NCBI GenBank assembly: GCA_964410625.1
Contig: CAYPHY010000004.1
Coordinates: 124,001 to 188,000, forward strand
Direction: 5' to 3'
Length of the DNA stretch: 64,000 bases
Origin: CAYPHY01 sp964410625
GTDB lineage: Bacteria > Chloroflexota > Anaerolineae > Promineifilales > Promineifilaceae
The notes under the pieces are model-generated. The model was not told the origin of the DNA. It worked only from the letters and a program-made list of their open reading frames with translations, and searched no databases. Position numbers and translations under genes: made by a program. The stretch's first letter is position 1. Every line of letters begins with the position of its first letter. Positions 52,465-59,321 of this stretch are shown one piece after another.

Positions 52465-53880
52465 ATGAGTGTAAAGCACATCAATCTCGATGATGTCTAC
52501 CGGGACATCGAAAACAACTTCGAGCAACATCTGGAACAAACGCGAGACTTTATCCGCCAGCCATCTATCAGCGCAGCTAATATTGGCATTCAGGAAATGG
52601 CGGAAATTGTTGCCGGGCAAATCCGGCTGCTGGACGGAACGGCCGAGGTCATTCCCACTGCCGGGCATCCGGTAGTTTATGGTCACGTTGATTCCGGCGC
52701 AAAAGCGACATTACTTATCTATGGCATGTACGATGTACAGCCGGTGGACAACGAGGAATGGCGCGTTGATCCCTTCTCCGGCGAGATCGTTGACGTGGAG
52801 GGTTTTGGCCCCTGCATGGTCAGCCGGGGGATCATGAACTCCAAAGGGCCGCTGGTCGGCTTCTTTAACGCGATGCAAAGCCTGCTCCGCGTTGCCGGAA
52901 AGCTGCCGGTAAACCTTAAGTTTGTTGTTGAGGGTGAGGAGGAATTAGGCAGCCGCAATCTGCCTGCCTTTGTCGCCGCACACAAAGATAAATTGGCGGC
53001 CGATGGTGCCTTCTTCCCTTTCTATTCCCAAGACCTGACTGGCAAAGTTGTGATGTATCTGGGAGTCAAGGGACTGGTCTTCTTAGAATTGATCTGTCGT
53101 GGGGGTGATTGGGGTGGCCCTACTACCCGTGATGTACATGGCATGAATGGCGTTTGGTTCCATAGTCCGGCCTGGTCACTGGTTGAGGCCCTTTCGACGA
53201 TGCTGACGGCCGACCAAAAGTACATCACCATTGACGGTCTCTATGATCACGTCGCCCCGCCTTCGATGGAAGATATGGAGCTTCTGGAAAAGCTAGGCGA
53301 CACCTTCGACGAAGAAACCCAGAAAAAAGATTACGAAATCAAACGTTTTAAGTATCAACTTAGCGGTGTTGACCTATTGCGGAAGTTTCTTTATGAACCA
53401 AGCCTGAATATCAACGGCATCCTCTCCGGTTATCCTGGCGAAGGAATGAAAACCGTTTTACCGCATGAGGCGCGGGCGAAGATTGACATTCGCCTCGTCC
53501 CCAATATGCGCCCTGATGAGGTGGCAGCGCAAGTGCGCCAACACCTGGTACGGCATGGTTTTGACTATATCGAAGTGCGCCAGGAGTCGGCCGGGTATCC
53601 GCCCTCAAAGGGCAGCATCAAGGATGCGGCCAATGCCGCAATGGCCCAAACCTATCGCGACTTTGGCTTCGAGCCGGAAGCGTGGCCGCTGGTTGCCGGG
53701 GCTGCGCCGCTCTATCTATTCACCCAAGAGTTAGGTATGCCAATCACCATGGGTGGATTAGGACATGGCGGCCGCCAGCACAGCCCAAACGAATATGCGA
53801 CGGTCGAGGGCATGTTGCTCTTTGAAAAATCGGCCGCCAGCTTTGTCGTCAATTTTGCCCGACAATTCGCCGAGGAGTGA
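52465..53880 (+). CDS. M20-family protein with substituted metal ligands
   Basis: A 471-residue member of the M20/ArgE/DapE fold, cytoplasmic. The fold is clear: 'LLIYGMYDVQPVDNEEW', 'VEGEEELGSRNLPAF' (catalytic Glu and next Glu), lid domain with 'FLYEPSLNINGILSGYPGEG' and 'ARAKIDIRLVPNM', and the final 'GGRQHSPNEYA' His. But the first zinc His is Met (YGMYD for YGHYD, near residue 87), the bridging Asp is Asn (GIMNSKG, near 125), and the usual third-site Asp after 'AADGAFF' is absent. So it may bind one metal, none, or act by another route. It is in the ECF/peptidase island, 20 bases after ecfT, and its product may work on the imported compound. Confidence 0.9.
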   Translation: MSVKHINLDDVYRDIENNFEQHLEQTRDFIRQPSISAANIGIQEMAEIVAGQIRLLDGTAEVIPTAGHPVVYGHVDSGAKATLLIYGMYDVQPVDNEEWRVDPFSGEIVDVEGFGPCMVSRGIMNSKGPLVGFFNAMQSLLRVAGKLPVNLKFVVEGEEELGSRNLPAFVAAHKDKLAADGAFFPFYSQDLTGKVVMYLGVKGLVFLELICRGGDWGGPTTRDVHGMNGVWFHSPAWSLVEALSTMLTADQKYITIDGLYDHVAPPSMEDMELLEKLGDTFDEETQKKDYEIKRFKYQLSGVDLLRKFLYEPSLNINGILSGYPGEGMKTVLPHEARAKIDIRLVPNMRPDEVAAQVRQHLVRHGFDYIEVRQESAGYPPSKGSIKDAANAAMAQTYRDFGFEPEAWPLVAGAAPLYLFTQELGMPITMGGLGHGGRQHSPNEYATVEGMLLFEKSAASFVVNFARQFAEE

Positions 53881-53889
53881 CAGGTCTAG

Positions 53890-54342
53890 ATGGCATTTTA
53901 CCTGGCTCTCATTCTAGCCCTGTCAATTGGCGCATCGGTCGGTGTGCAATCAACGCTGATCGGCCGCACCAGCACGCAAATTGGCCCTCTACAAACCAGT
54001 CTGCTGGTTAACATCGTCGCCGGTCTACTGGCCGGTCTGTTGATGGTTGCTTTGCGAGTCGGCCGCAGCGAGTCGGCCGTTACCTTCTCCGCTCCCATCC
54101 TGCAATGGGGGACGGTCATCGGCGCACTCACGGTGCTGACAGTCATCGCCCTCGGTTATGCCGTGCAGAGCATTGGTGTTTCGGCCACGCTAATCGCGGT
54201 CATCTCCGGGCAGATGGTCGTCGCCACCATCGTTGATGCCCTCGGTCTATCGGGTATCGAACCCGTACCAGTAACTCCTCAACGCATTATTGGCCTGCTG
54301 CTACTCGTCTTCGCCACATTTTTCTTGCTCCCACGCGAATAG
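53890..54342 (+). CDS. DMT-superfamily membrane protein, YdcZ type
   Basis: A small membrane protein of 150 residues with five hydrophobic helices, matching the DMT_YdcZ group: 'LALILALSIGASVGVQSTLIGR', with the cut at helix ends, 'LVNIVAGLLAGLLMVAL', 'VLTVIALGYAVQSIGVSATL' and 'AVISGQMVVATIVDALGL' close to the C-terminus. These proteins usually act as pairs or dimers and are thought to export small molecules. The start lies nine bases after the M20 stop, so it is the last gene of the island transcript. Export of a by-product is a plausible job (inference). A 12-base-stem palindrome (TGTAGGTCGGGT) follows the stop. Confidence 0.85.
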   Translation: MAFYLALILALSIGASVGVQSTLIGRTSTQIGPLQTSLLVNIVAGLLAGLLMVALRVGRSESAVTFSAPILQWGTVIGALTVLTVIALGYAVQSIGVSATLIAVISGQMVVATIVDALGLSGIEPVPVTPQRIIGLLLLVFATFFLLPRE

Positions 54343-54358
54343 AGTGCAAGATTCAAAC

Positions 54359-54387
54359 TGTAGGTCGGGTAAACAACCCGACCTACA
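54359..54387. repeat. Hairpin TGTAGGTCGGGT-AAACA-ACCCGACCTACA
   Basis: A perfect 12-base stem with a five-base loop, 16 bases after the YdcZ-type gene stop. No strong U-tract follows. It probably ends the island transcript or is a REP-type element. The bases to 54507 contain an AT-rich promoter-like stretch (TTTACA near 54438, TATACG near 54459). Confidence 0.7.
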
Positions 54388-54507
54388 AATTTCCTCCATC
54401 CTTGAACATTTAGTTTAACCTCCTTATTAGCCAGGCTTTACACTTTTTTAACAGTCCTATACGAAAATAGAATCATGTGTAAAAACCCTTTAGCTTTTGG
54501 AGGTACA

Positions 54508-55713
54508 ATGAAACGCTCGGCCTTATCGTCATTATTCTTGTTGATTGTATTGGTATTCGCGCTTAGTGGATGTGGCACGCTCTTTGCAGGCGGTCCCGGC
54601 GTCCAGCCCGTCTTACAGGCCGGACAGCCCGCCATTATTGAGAGTGCCCCGCCGGCCGATCCCGCTGTCCAGGAATCCCCTGTTTTGGTTCCCCCTGTTC
54701 AAGAACCGATTACCCAACCGGAGACACAGCAACCCGTTCCGTCAACCAACGACCTATTCGCCCAACAGGAAGAACTGGTCAGCCTGTATGAACGTGTCAA
54801 TCCTGGCGTGGTCTACGTCGGCCTCAGCCAGGGTTCTGGCTCTGGCTTTGTCATTGACAGCGCGGGCTATATTGTCACCAATAACCATGTGGTGGCGGCC
54901 GGTGGCCCGGTACAGGTGATGTTCCACGACGGCCGTGTCAAAGACGCGACCATCGTCGGCACCGACCCGGACTCTGACCTGGCGATCCTCAAGGTGGACG
55001 CCCAACCCGGCGAACTAACCGCCCTGCCGCTGGGGGATTCGGAAGCGGTGCGCGTGGGTGAAATCGTTGTCGCCATCGGCAGTCCTTTTGGCCTGCAAAA
55101 CACGATGACCACCGGTATTATCTCCGGCCTCAGCCGTGCCATGCCCGGCGGCCGTAACTTCAACGGCCCAACCTACCAAATCCCGGACGTGATCCAAACG
55201 GACGCGGCGATCAATCCCGGCAACTCTGGCGGCCCGCTGATCAACCTGAATGGTGAAGTCATTGGCGTCAACACCGCCATCGAGTCCCCGGTGCGGGCGA
55301 ACTCCGGCGTTGGCTTTGCCGTTCCGTCAAACGTCGTCAAGGTTGTCTCGCAGCAGATTATCGCTACTGGTGAGGTTGCCCATCCATACCTGGGTATCTC
55401 CGGTGGCACGCTGACCCAGAGCACGGCCGAAGCACTCGGTCTGGATCCAAATACGCGCGGCGTCCTCGTCAGCGCAGTCACTTCCGGTGGCCCAGCGGCC
55501 GGGGCCGGATTGCGCGGCGGCGACCCACAAACGGGTTTGGGTGGCGACATCATCACCGCGGTTGACGGCCGCGCTGTGAATGAGTTCGACGACCTGATTG
55601 GCTATGTCATCCAACATACGGTTGTGGGCCAGACCATCCAGCTAACCGTCCTGCGCGATGGGCAGACGGTAACGGTTCCATTGGTGCTGGGGGAACGGCC
55701 GACGGCTGGATAA
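54508..55713 (+). CDS. HtrA/DegP-like serine protease lipoprotein with PDZ domain
   Basis: A trypsin-like protease anchored outside the cytoplasmic membrane (401 residues), for quality control of exported proteins. A lipobox 'FALSGCGT' follows the signal helix. The catalytic triad is His in 'ITNNHVVAAGG'-like 'VTNNHVV' (near 126), Asp in 'DPDSDLAILKV' (near 156) and Ser in 'INPGNSGGPLI' (near 238). One PDZ domain lies at about 290-400 ('HPYLGISGGTL', 'LGGDIITAVDGRAV'). GGAGGT shortly before the ATG at 54508 fixes the start. It is a single PDZ HtrA, as in many Chloroflexota. After its TAA the same frame stays open into a VOC-like sequence. Confidence 0.95.
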   Translation: MKRSALSSLFLLIVLVFALSGCGTLFAGGPGVQPVLQAGQPAIIESAPPADPAVQESPVLVPPVQEPITQPETQQPVPSTNDLFAQQEELVSLYERVNPGVVYVGLSQGSGSGFVIDSAGYIVTNNHVVAAGGPVQVMFHDGRVKDATIVGTDPDSDLAILKVDAQPGELTALPLGDSEAVRVGEIVVAIGSPFGLQNTMTTGIISGLSRAMPGGRNFNGPTYQIPDVIQTDAAINPGNSGGPLINLNGEVIGVNTAIESPVRANSGVGFAVPSNVVKVVSQQIIATGEVAHPYLGISGGTLTQSTAEALGLDPNTRGVLVSAVTSGGPAAGAGLRGGDPQTGLGGDIITAVDGRAVNEFDDLIGYVIQHTVVGQTIQLTVLRDGQTVTVPLVLGERPTAG

Positions 55714-56112
55714 ATTGGTAATCTTACGTTCTACACAGAACAGCTTGGCTTCACACCAAATGGCACATTGCTTCCTGGGCCAGACGGCCGCCCTGTTTTC
55801 GCTGGCGTTAAATACGGCCCAACCACGCTTTGGCTCGACAACACAGAATACGAGGAGCTTCCTCCTCATACACCGCTCGGCGTCGGGGTAGATTTGTATG
55901 TCACACTAGCCGATGATGTTGATATCGAAGCGCTTTATACACGGATAAAAGCGAATGGTGTTACGATTATCCAGGAGCTACGCCAGCAATTCTGGGGCGA
56001 TAAGCGCTTTGTCATCCACGATCCCGACGGCTATCGCCTCTCTATAGCTCAAAACGTACGTTCAGTCTCCAACGACGAAATGTCCAAACACACGAGTCGG
56101 AATGAACCATAG
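55714..56112 (+). pseudogene. N-terminally truncated VOC (glyoxalase-fold) gene in frame with htrA
   Basis: Directly after the HtrA stop codon the same frame runs open for 132 codons. It begins 'IGNLTFYTEQLGF', the middle of the first VOC beta-alpha unit, and continues with 'GPTTLWLDNTEYEELPPH' and 'FWGDKRFVIHDPDGYRLSIAQ', the metal-site end of a glyoxalase/bleomycin-resistance fold. The usual first 20 or so residues are missing. A TTG at 55768 could start only a shorter piece. It is thus either a relic of a deletion that joined two genes, or reached by stop-codon readthrough. The 176 bases after it contain no recognisable gene. Confidence 0.75.
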
Positions 56113-56288
56113 AGAATCAGCTAAATTGCTACATATCTTCCTGGCTTAGTGGTAAGCTAGTGAAGGCACCGACAGGATTTGCAGGTTTTTTTGGTGGAAG
56201 TCGGTAAAATGTATAGTAGCGAAATCACGACCTGACTATGAGTTGCTATCGTTTGATCATACGGAACGGTGCATCTCGGAGAAAATAA

Positions 56289-56576
56289 GTGGACGAGCAA
56301 GAGAATATCCAGCAGATAGTTGATTTGCTTTTGGAAACACGGCGCGATCATCATCGTGCTTTCATTGAAACAGATGGGGATGATCCGGAATGGCCGAAAT
56401 GGTATGCCCACCATCTGCATCGACGGTTGAATACGCTGCTGAAAAGTCGCCTGACTGAAAGCGAAATCGCCGAACAGTTAAGCGCACTGGATAAAGAGCA
56501 TCGTGAAGAAGCCCCCGATGTCAATTGGGCCGAATACTATGCCAGGGCGCTGCTTAAGTGGGCTTTGAAGCGGTGA
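56289..56576 (+). CDS. Hypothetical protein, 95 residues
   Basis: A small acidic/basic soluble protein that I do not recognise by name. It starts at a GTG with GGAG a few bases upstream (56278-56281). 'IVDLLLETRRDHHRAFIETD' and 'WPKWYAHHLHRRLNTLLK' are helical and rich in His and Trp; the end is 'VNWAEYYARALLKWALKR'. Its size and pattern fit a small helical regulator or cofactor partner. It is 25 bases before the sulfite-oxidase-like gene, so the two likely share a message. Confidence 0.7.
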   Translation: MDEQENIQQIVDLLLETRRDHHRAFIETDGDDPEWPKWYAHHLHRRLNTLLKSRLTESEIAEQLSALDKEHREEAPDVNWAEYYARALLKWALKR

Positions 56577-56601
56577 GGCAACGGCCGAAACAAAGGTCAA
56601 C

Positions 56602-57246
56602 ATGTTTGCACAGCAAAAAGAACGACGAGAGTTAGAAAAGAAGGTCCGTGAAGAAGGGCGGCTCCCCCCAGGGCAGTCGGCAACAATCAAGTTTCCCGTG
56701 CTACATTATGGCCCGGTGCCACGGCCGAACCTGGAAACCTGGGATTTCCGCGTCTTCGGGTTGGTCAAAGAAGAAAAACGCTGGAACTGGAAGGAGTTCA
56801 ACCAACTCCCGCGCACCAAAGTGACACTCGACATCCACTGTGTCACCCGCTGGTCCAAATTCGATACGGAATGGGAAGGGGTGTCAGTGAAGACACTCAT
56901 TGATGAAGGCTTCATCAAGCCCTTGCCAGAGGCGAAGATTGTCGTCCAGCATTGCGAGTACGGCTATACAACCAACACACCGCTCTCCTTTGTTGTGCAG
57001 CCCGGTTTTATTCTCGCCACGCACTATGATGGCGAGCCGCTCGACCTGGAGCATGGCTACCCCTTGCGCGGTGTTGCCGGCGTCATCCCCGGACAGCGCG
57101 CCGATGACAAATACTTCTGGAAGGGGGGCAAATGGATCCGCGCCCTGGAGTTCCGTGCCGACGATCAGCCCGGCTTCTGGGAGCGCAACGGCTATCACAA
57201 CGAGGCCGACATCTGGAAAGAGCAACGTCACGGGTGGTTCTTCTAA
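56602..57246 (+). CDS. Sulfite-oxidase-family molybdopterin protein
   Basis: A 214-residue oxidoreductase of the sulfite oxidase / YedY fold, with a Mo- or W-pterin active site. The cofactor ligand is Cys80 in 'LDIHCVTRWS'; 'WEGVSVKTLIDEGF', 'VVQHCEYGYTTNTPL' and 'LDLEHGYPLRGVAGVIPG' are the standard pterin-domain parts. It has neither signal peptide nor cytochrome domain, so it acts in the cytoplasm or needs a partner. The electron acceptor and substrate are unknown. A heptad array and the RibD-like reductase follow, and a TauE/SafE exporter is two genes on. The tungstate importer elsewhere in the window could supply the metal (inference). Confidence 0.92.
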   Translation: MFAQQKERRELEKKVREEGRLPPGQSATIKFPVLHYGPVPRPNLETWDFRVFGLVKEEKRWNWKEFNQLPRTKVTLDIHCVTRWSKFDTEWEGVSVKTLIDEGFIKPLPEAKIVVQHCEYGYTTNTPLSFVVQPGFILATHYDGEPLDLEHGYPLRGVAGVIPGQRADDKYFWKGGKWIRALEFRADDQPGFWERNGYHNEADIWKEQRHGWFF

Positions 57247-57280
57247 TTGTTAATTGATAATTGTCAATTGACAATTAGGA
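57247..57280. repeat. Heptad array AATTGTC
   Basis: Five 7-base units (AATTGTT, AATTGAT, AATTGTC, AATTGAC, AATTAGG) fill the gap after the Mo-protein stop. The last units are the complement of the first, giving a fold-back. The same array recurs at 58920. Confidence 0.8.
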
Positions 57281-57287
57281 AAGGTGT

Positions 57288-58130
57288 ATGGTGAATGAGG
57301 AACAAGTCTGGCAACTATATCCTTTGCCAGGGCAAGAAGTTGAGCTAAAGGGACTGTACTTGGGCCATGCGTTGCGGCAGGAAGGGGAACGCCTCGGCCG
57401 CGCCTTCATTTACGCCAACTTTGTGACCAGTCTCGACGGCCGCATCGCCGTCAAACACCCTAGCAAGCCAGGGCTGACCGTGCCGAAAAACGTCGCCAAC
57501 GACCGTGATTGGCGGCTGTTCCAAGAGTTGGCCGTGCAAGCCGACCTGATCATCACTACCGGCCGTTATTTACGTGACTATGTAGACGGCCGCGCCCAGG
57601 AAATCCTCACCGTCCACGAAGACCCACGCTATGCCGACTTGCAAGAATGGCGTTCATCCCAAGGGCTGAAACCCCATCCCGACTTTGCTGTGTTGAGCAA
57701 TAGCCTCGACTTTCCCATTCCCGACGCGCTGACCAAAGCCGACCGGCGGGTGCTAATCTTCACCAGCGGCTCGGCCGATCCAATGAAGTTAATGCAACTT
57801 GAGGCGCAAACGGGCGAAGTCGTCGTGGCCGGGGATGAACAAGTGGAGGGAGAGCGTTTGCGGAAGGCGTTGACGGAGAGAGGGTACCAAACCGTCTATT
57901 CGGCCGCCGGGCCAAAGGTACTGCATACATTGGCAACAGAAAACACGCTCGACCGCCTCTATCTAACCTTTACCGGCCGGATGCTTGGTGGTCAAACCTT
58001 TGCTACCTTTGTTGACGGCTCTGCCTTCGAGCCACCCGTGGATATGCAACTCAACACCCTCTACTTTGATCCACATGGGTTGGACGGAGTGGGGCAACTG
58101 TTCACCTCTTACAATCGAAAGGCACAGTAA
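57288..58130 (+). CDS. RibD C-terminal / DHFR-like reductase
   Basis: A cytoplasmic pyrimidine-reductase-like protein of 280 residues. 'FIYANFVTSLDGRIAVKHP', 'DWRLFQELAVQADLIITTGRYLRD' and 'RVLIFTSGSAD' show the NADPH-binding DHFR fold; 'LHTLATENTLDRLYLTFTGRMLGG' is typical of RibD C-terminal domains. No deaminase domain is attached. Reduction of a pterin, flavin precursor or similar ring is likely. AGGAAAGG before the ATG at 57288 supports the start. It follows the sulfite-oxidase-like gene and precedes the TauE-type exporter; a pterin link would be sensible but is not proved. Confidence 0.88.
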   Translation: MVNEEQVWQLYPLPGQEVELKGLYLGHALRQEGERLGRAFIYANFVTSLDGRIAVKHPSKPGLTVPKNVANDRDWRLFQELAVQADLIITTGRYLRDYVDGRAQEILTVHEDPRYADLQEWRSSQGLKPHPDFAVLSNSLDFPIPDALTKADRRVLIFTSGSADPMKLMQLEAQTGEVVVAGDEQVEGERLRKALTERGYQTVYSAAGPKVLHTLATENTLDRLYLTFTGRMLGGQTFATFVDGSAFEPPVDMQLNTLYFDPHGLDGVGQLFTSYNRKAQ

Positions 58131-58140
58131 GCGGCCGCCC

Positions 58141-58195
58141 ATCTCGCTGTCTCTCCATCTGCTTACTGCTTACTACCAACTGCTTACTTCTCTCT
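58141..58195. repeat. Heptad array TTACTGC
   Basis: 7-base units of the TACTGCC class (CATCTGC, TTACTGC, TTACTAC, CAACTGC, TTACTTC) occupy the gap before the TauE-type gene. The array leaves only a few bases for a ribosome-binding site. Confidence 0.75.
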
Positions 58196-58200
58196 AGTCT

Positions 58201-58911
58201 ATGCCCTGGCTCGTCGTCATCATCGTCTTCTTCGCCGCCCTGGTACAGGGGACGGCCGGATTTGGGCTGGCGTTGGTCGCCATGCCCCTGCTGGTCCCGG
58301 TGCTGGGCATCCAGGTCGCTTCGCCGGTGTTGGCAGTTGTCGCGACGACAACCTCCACCATTTACGCCATCCGCTTTTTCCGTACGGCCGATCCCCGCGC
58401 GATTATCCCCTTGTTTCTGGCGGCCGTGCTGGGCATTCCCTTTGGCATCCTGTGGCTGAAACAAACCGATCCCTCACTCATTACCCACATCCTCGGCATT
58501 CTGCTGGTCGTCTATGGTATTTATGAGCTGATCGGCTTTTCTATGCCCTTGCCCCAGGGTCGGCGATGGACGTACATTGTCGGTTTCTTATCTGGGGTGT
58601 TGACGGGCGCTTTTAACACTGGTGGGCCGCCGGTTGTGATGTATGCTTCTGCCAGCCGCTGGCCGACCTTGCAATTTAAGTGCAACTTACAAGTCTATTT
58701 TATGGCCATCGGCTATTTTCTGATCGCGGCTCACTTTGCCAGTGGGAATGTGACGCCGCTGGTTTGGCACTATATATTGGCGGCCGCACCAGGGACATTG
58801 CTCGGTTTTTTCCTCGGCGTCCGACTCGGCAACCGCCTTAGCCCTCAGCGCTTCCGCTACCTCGTCCTGGTCCTCATCACCCTTCTCGGCGTTCGCTTGC
58901 TCCTTAGCTAA
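58201..58911 (+). CDS. TauE/SafE-family sulfite/anion exporter (TSUP)
   Basis: A membrane transporter of 236 residues with about eight hydrophobic helices. The first holds the family signature 'LVQGTAGFGLALVAMPLLV', repeated in the second half as 'SGVLTGAFNTGGPPVVMYA'. TSUP proteins export sulfite, sulfonates or other small anions. The link to the sulfite-oxidase-like protein two genes upstream is suggestive. No strong ribosome-binding site is visible before the ATG at 58201, since a heptad array lies there. It ends the small cluster; a heptad array and a short palindrome follow. Confidence 0.9.
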   Translation: MPWLVVIIVFFAALVQGTAGFGLALVAMPLLVPVLGIQVASPVLAVVATTTSTIYAIRFFRTADPRAIIPLFLAAVLGIPFGILWLKQTDPSLITHILGILLVVYGIYELIGFSMPLPQGRRWTYIVGFLSGVLTGAFNTGGPPVVMYASASRWPTLQFKCNLQVYFMAIGYFLIAAHFASGNVTPLVWHYILAAAPGTLLGFFLGVRLGNRLSPQRFRYLVLVLITLLGVRLLLS

Positions 58912-58917
58912 GCCCCT

Positions 58918-58950
58918 TCAAATTGATAATTGTCAATTGACAATTGTTAT
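58918..58950. repeat. Heptad array AATTGTC (second copy)
   Basis: AAATTGAT, AATTGTC, AATTGAC, AATTGTT: the same 7-base class as at 57247, again directly after a stop codon. Confidence 0.8.
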
Positions 58951-58987
58951 TTCCCCTTACTTCAACCCGGTCAGTCAAAGGTAGTAG

Positions 58988-59006
58988 CCCGGTTTGCCAA
59001 ACCGGG
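58988..59006. repeat. Hairpin CCCGGTTT-GCC-AAACCGGG
   Basis: A perfect 8-base stem with a GCC loop, followed within 20 bases by a partial copy (TTGGCAAACCGCG). The rest of the 410-base gap to 59321 has an AGTGTCTT direct repeat near 59080 but no gene that I can support. Confidence 0.65.
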
Positions 59007-59321
59007 AGCTTGGAGGTTGGCAAACCGCGCCACTAAGACTTCTCTCTCATTGGCATTGGGTCATTTGTAGGTTAAAATAGTGTCTTATTAGTGTCTTTCG
59101 GGTATCATTATGGCAACAAGTGATGGGAGCCGGTCACAAACGCGCATAAACCGAGTAATCGGTAAAGACAGTCGGCCGTCGCCATTGGCGAAAGGAGGCA
59201 GATTATCGAGCCATAATAAACCATAACGAACAAGCATCGTTTCTTCCCTATTCCATTGACTTTCGTCAACTTTTGCGTTTCTCAAGTCAATCAAATCAAT
59301 CAACTGATGGAGGAATTTACC

